A DNA stretch of 64,000 nucleotides from Helichrysum umbraculigerum (Eukaryota; Streptophyta; Magnoliopsida; Asterales; Asteraceae). Position numbers and translations under genes: made by a program. Location of the stretch: NCBI GenBank assembly GCA_949592205.1, contig CATIUR010000003.1, positions 20,115,501 through 20,179,500 on the forward strand, given 5' to 3'. A model generated the notes under the pieces. That model saw only the letters and a program-made list of their open reading frames with translations, was not told the DNA's origin and searched no databases. Positions 1 through 12,374 of this stretch are shown here, piece after piece (within the stretch, counting starts at the first letter, position 1; every line of letters starts with the position of its first letter).

Positions 1-1689
1 AGTTCAAAGTACTCTATTCGTTCGAGTAAGGCAAGTATACAATCATGAAGTAAAAGCGTTGTACTATGTTTTCCACCCCTAGTTGAAAGCAGTAAAACAG
101 TTAAAGTGTAAGGGCTGTGAACTTACTTGTTGAATTAAGTAGCGTGCGAGTGCTAGCAAAGTCTAAAGCCCAAGTCTAATCCGAAATCTTCTAACGCCCT
201 AAATATATGAGATTTAATAAGTATGTGGATGTCTAAGTTGACCATCCATGCTAGTGTTCGTACAACCAAGTTATGTCCATATGTTTGTTTATACGTTTAT
301 GTTTTGGAAAACATGTACGGCTCGTTGGTGAGTTTTCGTAATAATAATTTAAAGTATTATTATTATATTTTTCGTGTTGTATACTTCCCAAAGTATATGT
401 GTTTCATGTGCGAGTTATATCATAAAGGTTTGATTCTTGAAGATGTTTAATGATTAGCGTGAAAATATCCTTAAATTTTCTGTTATTTTATCCGAAAGTA
501 CACACACATATATATATGTATATATGTCCGAATGTGTCAAAATTCATCGTTTAGGATCAAAAATGCACTTTTTCAAAAAGTCAACTTGCAGTCAAAAAGT
601 TAACTCGCAAGTGGATCCGCAAGTCAAGTGGATCCGCAAGTCAAGTGGACCCGCAGGTCAAGTCGATCCGCAGGTCAAGTCGATCCGCTGGTCAAGTCGA
701 TCCGCAGGTCAAGTCGATCCGCAGGTCAAGTCGACTCGCAAGTCAAGTCGATCCGCAGGTCAGGTTGACCCGCAAGTCCAAATCTCGACTCGCAAAAATC
801 GATCTCGATTCTTGTGTGGACTTTCGCAAAAATCGATCGCGATTTTTGTGTGGATTTCGATTCTTAAAGCGTTTTTCAAGGGATTTTTGGGCTTAATAAG
901 TTGATATAACACTAATACATGGTATATTAATGATTATAAACATGAAATAACAAAGAAAATACCAAAATCTAAGAGATTTCGAAAAATGTCGGAAACTTAC
1001 GCGTGTCGGTTTTAAATCCGAAAAGATGGTTGTGTAGAGCTCGACTCCGTGATCGTTTTTCTCTAAATGGGCTCGGTGATTCGATGCGTTTTTGGTGTAG
1101 TTTTTGTGTGATTTGTTGTCGGTTTTTAGAGAGAAGATGGAGAGCAATGGAAGTAAGAGAGAGAGAGTGAAGATGGAAATGAAAGAGATGAGGTGGGTGG
1201 GAGGTGTTTGGGGCTGATTTTGGTCTTCCAAAATGGGGAGGGACTTTGTCCCAATTTGTGGTATTTTATCCGCGTTCGTTTACCCGATCTTTAAATATTA
1301 AAATGTTTTTAAGTTATATATTTTTAATTGAGATATTTTATAAAACTAATTTAGTTGAGTTGTAAGATTTTACTTTATTTTGTTTCAATTGTACGAAATA
1401 AATGTTATTTGCTACGAAATACTCGTAAATATTATCGACATAATATTTAATAAACGTTAATGTTATTTAATAATTTCGTTCACCAACAGTCGTATATTTT
1501 TGTCATGTTTGTTCCAATTGTTTTGTACACGTTTATAACTAATTACAAAAGTAATCCTACGCGTATTAACTAGTTGGGCTTTGATAGACTTACCTCTAAA
1601 AGTAGTTGTGAATTCACTCAAAGTTAGGGAATTAGTCTAAAATGCAAATGTTTAGTGTACGTAATCGCGTTTAAATTTTTGGGGTGTCA
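1..1689 (-). mobile_element. W: partial LTR, start of LTR at 1689 on minus strand
   Basis: The + strand ends in ggggtgtca at 1689, so the minus strand starts TGACACCCC, a typical LTR start. About 190 bases in, the minus strand reads gttggtgaacgaaatt, which resembles a block at the same place in LTR Z (15307 onward). A pyrimidine-rich untranslated stretch (about 1130-1230 read on the minus strand) precedes a short-repeat cluster, the same order as in Z and solo LTR S. The other end lies outside the window, so solo or full element cannot be decided. The small ORFs inside have no recognisable domain. Confidence 0.6.
614..779. repeat. 17-bp tandem repeat, about 9.8 copies
   Basis: Nine full units plus a 13-base partial unit of gatccgcaggtcaagtc (consensus), each 17 bases, with single-base variants such as gacccgc and gactcgc. 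It lies inside LTR W. Each unit carries a GATCCGC core with a CpG. Since 17 is not a multiple of 3, the ORFs crossing it are by-products. Confidence 0.9.
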
Positions 1690-2241
1690 CATCACGATTG
1701 CATTTAGCATATGCAATAAGCTTTTAAACCCCTCGGTATCCCGAGTGGACGAGTTATAGTCTCGTGAGTGTTTCCAGGGAACACACCCACAAAGTTCGAA
1801 ACTGCAAAAACAACTAACAAGAAAACAAAAAGAAGAAAAAGAAAACAAAATATAAAATAACTAAAAATTAAAACTAACAAATTAACAAACAATAACCTAC
1901 ATAAAATAAGGTACAGAAAATAAACAATAATAATTAATACATAATATATATGACAAACAGAGCAGAAAACAAAAATTTTCTCGCAAAACAGCCTTCCAAC
2001 CACCGGCTGGTGCGCATAACCGCCTGTTGAACGTTTGTGCAAACAAAATTCAAAAATTTCGCTCCATAAAAACTAAACTATATAGCATGCATATACATAT
2101 AATTAACAAATAAACAATTATATACAGCAAAATTATTTAATTTATTTATTTTATTTATTTATTTATTTTTATTTATAGTTTCCAACTTAATCGAATAAGC
2201 ACCCGTTCTCCGGCAGAATAATAGTCCAACCGGTTAGGTGT

Positions 2242-2258
2242 TCCCCGGCAACGTCGCC
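2242..2258 (-). other. Primer binding site, tRNA-Asp type (E0)
   Basis: The + strand tccccggcaacgtcgcca equals the 3' end of plant tRNA-Asp with one change, so the minus strand is its complement. It sits about 7 bases from the LTR, as expected for an Athila-lineage element on the minus strand. Confidence 0.8.
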
Positions 2259-2265
2259 AAAAACT

Positions 2266-3829
2266 TCATGCGTGTGAAAGCGTCTAGTTTTATTATTTAT
2301 AAAGTAAAGGATATACCAATCACTACTATCACACGACCAGGCAAGAATACCCGATCGGAATAATATAGCTATGGTAAGTCCAGGTCGAACACAGAAACAC
2401 ATGAACGATGTTATTCAATTAAATTGGAATTATTCAGAAAGCAGTAAAATAGGGGTACGTTTTAGTTCCGTACGAACGTTCAAGATGAACTAAATAACCA
2501 AACCAACAACATAAAACGAGATAAAAGGAACAGATAAACAATTGGAGATAGACATGTAATTGCTTAGGTTCTTCCACTCAGATTCATATTATCCGGTTCA
2601 TGTGTTTTGATTGTCTGATTGTGATTTCTTTTATATTAACTTATTTAGTAATCAAAGAATCCAAGTTAAATGTATATTAGTCTCCGGTTCTGGTTAACTA
2701 ATATCTACAATCTAGAGTCCCACATTAAACACCGATCCGAAATCGCAAGAATGTTGCTCTATTGCGTGCTTTTCCCTAGATTGTGCATTAAGTATTCACG
2801 ATTTAATTTGTTACGATTAATCCTCGCGGTATGACTCAACAATACCTACTAATAATCTCTTATTAGCTTGCTCATTTTAGATTGATTAGTTACTATTCTC
2901 TTAACCTATCAAACTCAATATATTTAGCAATGACTATAAACCTAGATTCATAATCATCAATAATCAATAGCATCAAAGGAACTCAATCTCAATGACACTA
3001 TTAACCACGTTAAGTAATAACTAACAATCACCAATTAACAAGGTTCTACGGATAACGTAACAATCTTCAATCAGATAATTGATTCAAAACACAATTATAA
3101 CCATCAAATAATCATAATCCAAAGTTATTAATCTAAACAATAAACAATAACTCTAATCCATGATTCAATCATACGAAATCAGATTCAATATCCCAAACAA
3201 AACACATAGACATGTTTAAATTGAAACCGAAAGGTGATACGCAAACCGAATCGTGAACCACGCTAAGGGGAATCAATTGGCGTCGATCCCTACCCTTTCG
3301 TGTCTCCAAATCGCCATTGAATGCTCCCAAAAATGGGAGAAAACTCCCTCTGGTCGCTGCTGTTCGTGTTTTAGGGTTGGTGAAAAGTTCGGGTTAAAAT
3401 GAGGCAAAATGAGATTTTAACCTAATCTGCAAAATTGATCCATCTGGCGGATGGATTGAAAATAAGCCCATCCCAGCTTCGCGTAGCCTGGGCCTCCACC
3501 GATTTGATCCATCCGGCGGATGGATAATTCATCCAGCGGATGGATTGATTTTCCAGACTTTTTCCAACTTTTCTTCATTTAATCTTCCGGCTTCGAAAAA
3601 TTAATCATCTTTTACTTCGATCCAATCTTCTCTTGTCCAATGTTTTATTCTTTTAGCAACATTTCTTCGCGATTAGCTCGTTTTCTATTTCTTTTCGATC
3701 CAAACTCCGATTAAACTCCTAATTGCAAATATGAACGAAATGAGTATCTTATTCTGCTAAAATGCATTAGAAATCTATCAAACACGGGGTGAATTAGTAC
3801 TACAATATAGTACATTTTGGCGTTTATCA
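2266..3829 (-). repeat. E0 LTR
   Basis: Starts on the minus strand with TGATAAACGCC at 3829. The other end, near 2266, has a decayed CA. The U3 part holds the palindromes at 3438-3546, followed by an AT-rich TATA-like stretch on the minus strand (about 3423-3414). Only this LTR copy is in the window. Confidence 0.8.
3438..3546. repeat. Palindrome cluster ATCCATC-CGGCG-GATGGAT (E0 U3)
   Basis: Three copies: 3438-3456 (one mismatch), 3507-3525 (atccatccggcggatggat, arms perfect) and 3529-3546. Same place in the LTR as the ATCCATA-CGGCG-TATGGAT copies of element B. Confidence 0.9.
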
Positions 3830-5325
3830 CTTTGAGCCGGAAGGAACCCAGAGCATCGTATCGACTGAAGTATATGGGATTGGTAGTGGTACCCGACATT
3901 ATTGGAAAGATACGAGAGGCTCAAGTGGTGGGATTGTCGGAAGAGCACTTAAAGAATGAGGTCATGGTTAAAAAACAACAACTATTAGAGTCCGACAATA
4001 GAGGGTTGAAGACGTTTCACGGTCTAGTATGGGTTCCTAAAGTTGGAGGGACCCGAGAAATACTACTAAAGGAAGCTCACCGATCGAAATATTCGATTCA
4101 CCTAGGCAACATGAAGATGTATCACGACTTGAAGAGTAACTATTGGTGGCCTGACAAGAAGTTGGAAATTGCTAAGTACGTATCAAAGTGTGTAATGTGC
4201 TCTCAAGTGAAAGCAGAACATCAGAAACCGTACGGTGAACTGCAGCAATTAGAGATACCTGAATGGAAGTGGGACAAGGTCACTATGGATTTTGTGACTA
4301 AACTGCCAAGGACCGCCAAAGGAAATGACATGATTTGAGTTGTCGTTGACCGACTGACGAAGAGTGCACATTTCTTGGCGACTAAAGAAAATGAAAAGTT
4401 AGAAAATCTTGCAAAGTTATACATCCGTAAAGTAATAACTAGGCACGACATTCCTTTGTCGATAGTGTCGGACAGAGACAACCATTTTGCTTCTAGATTT
4501 TGGCAGAAATTACATGAAGAATTGGGGACTAGAGTGCACCTGAGCACTGCGTATCATCCCCAAACTGATGGTCAAAGCGAGCGGACAATCCAAACGTTAG
4601 AGGATATGTTAAGGGCGTGTGTTATCAAATATGGTGGTAGTTGGGATACGCATCTGCCTCTTGTGGTGTTTGCCTACAACAATACTTATCACGCGAGTAT
4701 TAATATGGCACCTTATGAAATGTTATATGGGCGAAAGTGTCGAACGCCTACGTGTTGGCTAGAACCGGGGGAAAAGCAATTAGCTGGACCCGAAATTGTG
4801 CAGATTATAGATGACAAAATTAGATAGCTTGTGAACGACTAAGGGTGGCTCATGAATGACAAAAGAAATATTCAGATCGGAAACACCGAACGAAGACTTT
4901 CGAAGTGGGAGAGAAAGTAATGCTAAAGGTGTCACCGTAGAAGGGAATAATCAGGTTCGGAAAGCGAGAAAAGCTTGGCCCGAGGTTTATTGGACCATTC
5001 AAAGTGTTGGAGTGGGTCAGGGATCAAGCCTACCGGTTGGAATTTCCACCAGAACAGGACGGGATACATAACACTTTCCATGTGTGCTATCTGCGAAAAT
5101 GTTTAGCAGAGGAACCGAGCAAAAAAACCGTTGGAAGAATTGCGAGTTAACGAGAACAAAAGGTTGATTGAGGAACCTTTCGCAATCCTTGATTGTAAGG
5201 TGAAACAACTGAAAAAGAAGCGAGTCCGTCTAGTCAAGGTTCAATGGAAGAACAAGTACGGGGGTGATATGACGTGGGAACTCGAGGACGAGTTGAAAGC
5301 TCGATATCCCCGTTTATTTGATTAG
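3830..5325 (+). pseudogene. X: Ty3/gypsy chromovirus integrase and chromodomain, decayed
   Basis: This is the C-terminal part of a chromovirus Pol, which would integrate the element cDNA into chromatin. After a short RNase H-integrase linker it shows the HHCC zinc domain (H..H in the HRSKYSIH region, CVMC near 4192), then the integrase core with D in MDF, D in SDRD and E in QSERT, 35 residues between the last two. A chromodomain-like end (VQWKNKYGGDMTWE, about 5240-5280) closes the frame at 5325. It is broken by TGA at 4336-4338 inside the integrase core, TAG near 4825 and at least one frameshift around 4830-5140. The N-terminal part is cut off by E0 at 3829. The lineage looks like Tekay/Del from memory of these motifs. 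Not functional. Confidence 0.88.
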
Positions 5326-5351
5326 ACTAGAGATTCTGGGACGGAATCTTT

Positions 5352-5367
5352 TTAAGGGGAGGAGAAT
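5352..5367 (+). other. Polypurine tract of X
   Basis: ttaaggggaggagaat lies directly before the LTR start TGTAACATCCC and 26 bases after the pol stop codon; it is the expected plus-strand primer. Confidence 0.75.
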
Positions 5368-6420
5368 TGTAACATCCCGAATTGTGGGATTTATTATATG
5401 TTGTAATTTAAAGAAATAAATAATTATATATGACATTTGAGGGTGTTTGGTGTCATTTTAAGATGTAGTGGTTGTTAAGAATGATTGAGGTTTTATGAAT
5501 TAAATATAGGAACTAAAGGGACTTAAAGTGTAATTAGTGGACCTTAACCTTAATTAGGGTGGATCCCAAAGAAAACACCCGTATGTTCTTTGTGTGTGCA
5601 TTTTCGCGAGCAGAGGAGGAACCGAGAGAGCAATCGATTCATTGTGTGGATTTTGATCTGATTTCGATCCCAAAGCAATCCAAGTAAGTTTCCTCAATAT
5701 TTGGCATTGATTTCTGATTGTTTTGAAATGGTTTAAGGGGTTAATCGAGGATTTAAAAGGGTATGACTGAACTGTTAAAACATAATCTAATCTAGTAATG
5801 CTCAAAAGTGATTTAAAGATAAAATTAATGATAAAGGGTTGTTATATATGTGTGTGTGATAATAATGGTATAAGTTTAACATGATTACATCAAAGAACCG
5901 AAAGTTATAGGTCAAATGAATAAGATGACCGTCATCTGCGACTTGCGCCAAACATTGCACAACTTGAGTTGTGCAATGGTTGCGCAGGTTGGCAAAGTTG
6001 CGCCATAACCAGAGTTGCGTAACATGTGAGTTGCGTAACATGTGAGTTGCGCAACCTGAGGGACTTGCGCCATAAGTGGTTTTGCGCAGTAAATGGAGTT
6101 GCGCAACATGGGAGTTGCGCAACTTGTTGACTTGTGCAGTGTGAGACTTGCGCAGCATGTGAGTTGCGCAACAAGTGAGTTGCGCAACATGTGGACGTGC
6201 GCAGTAAAGGGACTTGCGCAGGAGGGTGTTGCGCAGGTGGGGGTGTTGCGCATGATGGATGTTGCGCTGCCCAGCCTTAAATGTAGGAAGTGATTATTTT
6301 ACGTTGCATGTTCTGATCAACCTTAATCATGTGTTAGGCTGTTCGGTAAGAGTTCGTTGAGGGTGATCTACTCTGAATACTCACGCGGAGCTTGAGCAGG
6401 ACTAAAGGTGACTTCAATAC
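5368..6420 (+). repeat. X 3' LTR, first part
   Basis: Starts TGTAACATCCC, resembling the E1 LTR start (TGTAACATCCTC). Broken at 6420 by insertion of Y and resumes at 14617. No coding content. Confidence 0.75.
5930..6265. repeat. GTTGCGCAAC palindrome cluster in X LTR
   Basis: More than ten copies of gttgcgcaac (a perfect 10-base palindrome) and shorter variants (ttgcgcagg, ttgcgccat), spaced by about 10-25 bases. The ORFs crossing the cluster on both strands read the repeats and are not genes. Confidence 0.88.
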
Positions 6421-8483
6421 TGATGTGTAAATTTTACTCTTAAAATTTATCGTTGAATGTGAAACAAAAGAAGTACCTCAAATAGACTAAAACACAACCG
6501 GGCAGTGGACCCTGTCGAGTAGTAGTATAGTAGTGGTAAGTCTAGGTTCGAACACAGGGAATGTTATTATAAGAAACTTTAATGTAGTGTAACCAATTTA
6601 AAATAAGAAAAGAAAATGTGGGTTTTGTGCAACCGAATTGTTGCTTTGCTTAACATCTACTGATTTATCGAAAACTAAGGCAATTGGGCTTTTAAGAGCC
6701 AGATTTGAATTGATGGATTATCAAGGAATACAAAGAATACTTGCTTGGATTATTTCACTAGTAATTTCGGGGTGCATATTAGTTAAAACCAGTTTGTAAC
6801 ATGCAAGGTAAATATACATTAAAACATAAGAGTAACATTGGCTAACTCCTATATTATTAACTTCAGTTTACGAGCTTATGACTTAATCTTGGTAACAAAC
6901 GTTGGCATGGTTACTATCTTACACATTTAAGCCTAAAGAGTATAACTTATTGCAAATTTACGTTGGCAATATTTGTTCAAAACCAATTGATAGCAAATAA
7001 CTTTAATGAAATACGTTGGCATCTTCACTAGTTATCTACCCAATAAGTTATAGTCTTTTGCAAGCTCAAATACACAAGGGGTTTTGATTAAGCATAAATC
7101 ATTGGTTTCTAGTTATAACTCATCCAAATGAAAAGCATTGGCATATTCACAAACTTGCATTTTCTAATCTTTTTGCTTAATCTTGTACCAAATTAGTTTT
7201 TACTTCAATGGCGATTTATACATAGACATATAAATCTAGAAATGTAATCTAACAACAAACATTGGTTTAAGCTATTAATTTCATTTCCAACAAGCTTTAA
7301 CAAATTTACCTAGAACATGCAAATCCAATGAATAAGCTTAAACTAGAATTTATACAAACTCTAGGAATTACACCCCTAATCACTAGTTTATTTCATCCAA
7401 GCAAGTATTGAGGAATTTAACCACTCATATTCATTGTTAAGCAATAATAATGCAATATTAATTTCATGATAAAATTAACACTTAATATTAAAATCTAATC
7501 AAATTAACTTTGAATAAATTAAAGATTGCTTACAACAAATGATGATGAACTTGAAATGATTTCAATACAGAGATTAAAACTTCCAAAATACTAGCTCGAT
7601 TCCTTCGCTCCGTGTGTTCTTCGGTGAATAGTAACAATGGTGAAATTGGTTTTTTTGGGTGGTGAGAGATGAATGATTTTGGTGATGTTAATACTTGTAG
7701 TGATTAACAAAGTGGATGTATGGATGATTTGTGATGAAACCCAATAGCAATTATTCACCTCACAACTATTTTTCCTGCAAACTCGTGATGATCTTTTGAT
7801 GAAAACCCAATTGGGTTTTATAGAGGGAAAAGTTGGTTGAAGAATTAAATGCCCCCAACCACATACAAATCTTTGCAATCTTTGATTTCTTGATTTGGTG
7901 TACAAAGGATGAGATTGTAGGCTGAGAAAACACAAAAGTCTCTCCATGGTGTGCTGCTGCCGTTTTCTGTTTTGTGAAAAGCAGGTGAGAGCTGTATCTT
8001 TTAATCTGTATTTGACTTTTTCGAGTGTTGAATCCGGTCGGATTCAGTGGAATCCGGTCGGATTCCGGTCAACGTACACACAATGAAGCCAAAGGTACAA
8101 TCACAGAAATTCTGCTCAAAAACAATGAATACGGTCGGATTCAGGTGAATCCGTCCGTATTCCTAACCGGATTCAAGGGCGGATTTGAGAACGGATTAAG
8201 AAAAGCTTGGTCTGATCAAAAGAGAAACAAAAGCTGGGCATTCAGGCACGGGGAATCCGTCCGGATTCCCATGAATCCGACCGGATTCATGTGTCTCCAG
8301 CTAGATTTCTTGATTCCTTTCATTTTAAGCACGTTTCTTCACTTAATTCATCCTTCCAGCTGCATTCGTTCCTAAATTCATTTTCAGAGTAATAAGTATC
8401 GAAAGTTCATGAATTTAACTAACAATGGCACGCAATTCTCAATGATATCGCGTCTAAAAGTATGTATAATTTAAGCGATATCA
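6421..8483 (-). repeat. Y LTR, left copy (3' LTR)
   Basis: On the minus strand it runs TGATATCGC to ACATCA. It includes the GAATCCG palindromes (8030-8288) and small ORFs that are repeated identically in the other LTR and look non-coding. Confidence 0.93.
8030..8288. repeat. GAATCCG-N2-CGGATTC palindromes (Y left LTR)
   Basis: Copies at 8030-8045, 8050-8065, 8127-8142, 8147-8162, 8253-8268 and 8273-8288. The central two bases vary (gt, tc, ac). In two copies one outer arm base is changed (gaatacg or cgtattc). The same set recurs at 14158-14416. Confidence 0.9.
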
Positions 8484-8930
8484 AATATCCCCACACTTGA
8501 ACTTTGCTTGTCCTCAAGCAAATCATGATTTTTCGATTCAATACAAACAACCTCTTACATTCCAGAAATCAAGAATAAGGTTTTCAAAATATAACCAACA
8601 ACAATCACCTAAGCGATCATGTTAGCAGCATGTTTGTAATCATATAAAACCTGGAAATAAATTTGTCAAGCATGAATTTGCACAACTTAGCACCTCTCAA
8701 ATAGGATAAGTGTTTTAAATCACTCACTCTCAACCTATAAACTACAAGGTAAGGGAATAAACGACATAATCACTCAATCAAGCCAAGTCGTGATGCGTTA
8801 TTACCATAAGCTTGCCAAAAGATCAAATCACCACCGATTAGGCGTGAGCACCAAGTAAAGTATCAAAAATGGTATTCTAAAAATGTGTTGAAAATAATAA
8901 AGTGAGGGTGAAGGGTGTTAGGATAGACTC
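8484..8930 (-). other. Y 3' noncoding region with polypurine tract
   Basis: Directly inside the LTR the minus strand reads caagtgtggggata, a polypurine tract. Next to it lies the palindrome ttgcttgtcctcaagcaa (8504-8521). Nearer the gene is a possible stem-loop, caccaccgattaggcgtg (about 8831-8848). No ORF. Confidence 0.7.
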
Positions 8931-11900
8931 TTATATTAATTGTTGAAAAGTGGTAGGTGCATTGCAAAGACCAAAGGGCATCCTCCTATATGCATATGTT
9001 CCAAATGGACAAGTGAAAGTGGTCTTTTCTTGGTCTTTTGGGTCAATGGGAATCTGAAAATACCCCGAAAAACCATCTAGAAAACAACAAAATTCATTTC
9101 CTGCAAGTCTTTCTAGCATTTGGTCTATGAAGGGCAAAGGGAAATGGTCCTTCAAGGTTGCGTCATTCAATTTTCTGTAGTCTATACACACTCTCCAACC
9201 TGTGACAGTCCTAGTTGGGACTAATTCATTTTGTTCGTTGGTCACTACAGTCATTCCCCCCTTCTTAGGCACACAATGAATTGGACTCACCCAAGGGCTG
9301 TCCGAAATTGGGTAAATAATGCCTGCATCAAGAAGTTTGATAACTTCTTTCTTGACTACATCCTTCATATTGGGATTAAGCCTCCGTTGTCTTTGGACAA
9401 CGGGTTTTACATTATCTAAAAGATTTATTCTGTGTTTGCAAAAAGATGGGCTTATCCCGGGTATGTCCGATGTACGCCAAGCAAAAGCACTCTTGTGAGC
9501 TTTCAGGACATCTAATAACATGCATTTTTCAGAATTTGAAAGAGTGGAAGAGATTACTACAGGGAGTAAGTTCTCCTCGTGAAGATATGCATATTCCAAA
9601 TGTTCCGGTAGTGGTTTCAGCTCCAAGTCTTTTGGTGGATCTTCAACGGATGTCTTTATCCTGATTTGATCCTCCTTTACTAGCTCCTCATAGCTCTCAT
9701 CACCTTGTTGCTCTTCATCATCAAAATCTGTCTCCATTCCCTTTAGCATTTCCAAGGTGTCTTCATCTCCAAATGACTCCAACATGTCATCTAGCCTTGC
9801 TTCAAAATTCAGCAACTTCTGGAATTCCTCATCAACAGCTTCATCTACAACATCAATGCTAAAACAAGTATCGTCAGTAGAATAAGGATGCTTCATGGCC
9901 TTATCGACCGTGAAAGCAATCCTTTCATCCCCTACCCCCAAGGTCAATTTCTTATCTTTAACCCCTATGATGGCATCCGCGGTATGTAAGAATGGTCTTC
10001 CTAAGATTAGTGGCACTTTACTATCTTCTTCCATTTCCAATATCACGAAATCAACGGGAAAGGTAAATTGCCCTACATCTACCATCATGTTTTCTGCAAT
10101 ACCTACGGGATATTGAAAAGACCTATCGGCAAGTCTAATACTCATGCGTGTGGGTGTCAATGATCCTAAAGACAGCTTAGCATATAATGAATATGGCATT
10201 AAATTAATGCTAGCTCCTAGATCGGCTAATGCATCACAAGTAAATAAGTTACCCAATTTACATGATATTATGAAACTTCCGGGATCGCCAAGCTTGGGTG
10301 GAATCTGATTTTGAACTATTGCCGAGCATTCTTCATTCAAAAACATAGCCGATGCTTCCGTGAGTTTATCCTTGTTGCTCACCAAGTCTTTGATGAACTT
10401 GGCATAGTTCGGCATTCCGGCTAGCACATCCACTAAAGGCACATTGATTCGAATTGCCTTTATCATGTCTACAAACTTCCCATATTGAGCTGCAATCTTC
10501 TCTTTTCTCAGTCTTTGTGGATATGGGATCTTTGGTTTGTACGGTTTCACTACCGGTGTAGTGGTGGAAGATGTTGGTGTGGTTGGAACATCAATAGGTT
10601 GACTTAGATTCTCCTCTTCCTCTTTATTTTCATCATCCGATTCCTGCAAAATAGAGTTAGTAGCAATTGGCTTCCTTGGTTGAGGTGGTTCTAACTCCTT
10701 TCCACTCCTTGTAGTAATAGCATTCACATGCTCATTTCTGGCTTGGGGTGGTTGATATGGCTTTGAATCTCTAGAACCCCCAGAAATCGGAATTTGTCTC
10801 GGATTTTGTTGAGTATTGCTTGGTAGACCTCCCTTAGGCCTACTACTTTGCCCTTCCGATAACCTATCCATCTTTCTTTCCAAATCTTGGATGGCCGCTT
10901 GTTGGTTTTTCTGTCCTTATTCCATTCCAACTCTCAAACTTGTTATTTGAGTTTTCATCCTCTCCGTTGTTGCCTTTTGCTCCGTGATGAATTCTTTCAT
11001 CATTTGCTCAAGTGATGATGAGGGTTGCTCCTGTTTTTGGTTTTGAGAAGAAGGACCTGATGATGTGCTTTCCCTTTGCGGATATTGGTTGTAGCCTTGG
11101 TTTGAACGAGAGAATCGGTTGTTTTGGTTATAACTACCCATGTAACTTCCAGAATTTTGATTTTGGAAACCACCACGTTGGTAGTTTCCTCCTCCTTGAT
11201 AGTTACTTTGTTGAAGGTAACTAACGTCTTCATCGTCATCTTCTCTCATTATAGGTTGATCATTGTGTTGCATGCAATGAACGGTGGCATGATTACCACC
11301 ACAATATCCGCATCCATCTCTAAGTTCTTTAATCTCTCCTTTCAAACTCTTGAATTTGCTATCGACCTTTGAAGACAAGGCTTTTAATTCAGCAATCAAG
11401 TCTGAATTTTCTGATTTAGGTCTCGAACTTGAACTATCTTCCACAAAAGCAACATGTTTCCTTATAGGCTTCCCTTTGTTATCCTTGCCCCAATTTAGGC
11501 TTTGAATAACCTTATCTTCTAAAACCTGCCAGCATTCATTGGGACTCTTGTAAAGAAACACTCCACCTCCCGCGGCATCTAGAACGTTAGCGGTTGGTAT
11601 ATCAACACCATTATAGAACAATGAAATCTTCTCCGCCTTTGTTAGACCATGACCATGGCAATTTTTCAGCATTTTCTTGAATCTCACCCACGCTTCAACT
11701 AATGTTTCACCTTCTTGTTGCTTAAATGCTCGAATTTCATTGAGCAATCTTTCGGCTAGAGCGGGTGGATAGAATCTACTAACAAATGCTTTACGCATTT
11801 CTTCCCATGTTTGAATTGTGTTTGGCTCTAATTCTTCGTACCACTCCTTGGCTTCTCCACATAAAGACATCGGAAATGTCTTTAGCTTGATTGCTTCATC

Positions 11901-12374
11901 CATGTTAGGACCATACTTGAACATATCATTGATTTCAAGAAACTCGGCTACATGTTTGTGAGGATCGGCCCTCACCCTTCCATCAAATTGTATGTCCCTT
12001 ATGGCGGCCATATGATTTCCCTTTAAAGAAAAATTGTTGTTTTCGAAATTTGGCCTTTGAATGGCCCAAGTAGGAGTTGGTGCAACATCTCTTGTTCTTG
12101 ACCAAATGGGAGTGTCATCTTCGTTTGCCATTAGTGCGTCGGGAAATTCTTGATCTTCTTCTTCGTATTCTTCTTCTTCTTCCCGGTACTTTGAATCTCC
12201 TTCTTCGTTTGGTTCCTCAATTGTGTTGTTTGTTGAAGAAGACTCGATTTCAGATTGGTAATTAGTTGATTCACCCGGTTCGTTCTCGGATTTTTGTCTC
12301 CAACGTTTCCTTGCAGCTTTTTCAGGATTTGATAGAGGTTCTAAGAGTTCCTTTCTGGAATTCCTAGTACTCAT
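8931..12374 (-). pseudogene. Y gag-protease-partial reverse transcriptase
   Basis: One reading frame from ATG at 12374 to a stop at 8931, interrupted by a single in-frame TAA at 10917-10919. Order: acidic N-terminus; retrotransposon gag domain (roughly residues 110-300, with AKEWYEEL and FVSRFYPPA); a Cys/His knuckle CGYCGGNHATVHC; Q/N-rich linker; then after the stop an aspartic protease with DLGASINLMP; then the N-terminal half of a reverse transcriptase (GWRVCIDYRKLND, FLDGFSGY, RMPFGLCNAPTTF). The frame ends before the YxDD box, and RNase H and integrase are absent, so pol was lost by an internal deletion near 8935. Gag would build the particle and protease would process it, but the TAA separates them unless read through. 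The DLGA active site is usual for Athila-like proteases. Confidence 0.92.

Larger units (their letters stand above)
1690..3829 (-). mobile_element. E0: Athila-like LTR retrotransposon, LTR plus leader
   Basis: Read on the minus strand: an LTR (3829 to about 2266), a tRNA-Asp primer site (2258-2242) and about 550 bases of A/T-rich leader that stops where LTR W begins at 1689. The LTR aligns throughout with the LTR of element B, sharing the caggcaagaatacccgatc block, the 'cccagcttcgcgtagcctgggcctcc' type block and the gcgtttatca end, and has nearly the same length (about 1564 versus 1562). No coding region remains in the window. It is inserted in the pol gene of X at 3830. Confidence 0.8.

Noticed and set aside
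614..779. CRISPR-like array, and likewise at 5930-6265, 16060-16440 and 44257-44575
   Set aside because: Units are tandem or palindromic with no unique spacers of constant length, and the context is plant LTRs.
893..1231. Small secreted-like protein with a hydrophobic run
   Set aside because: It coincides with the pyrimidine-rich leader of LTR W, and such runs occur at the same place in Z and S.
7591..8375. Two ORFs of about 117 codons conserved at 13719-14503
   Set aside because: Conservation only reflects the two LTR copies of Y; no domain and no coding signal.
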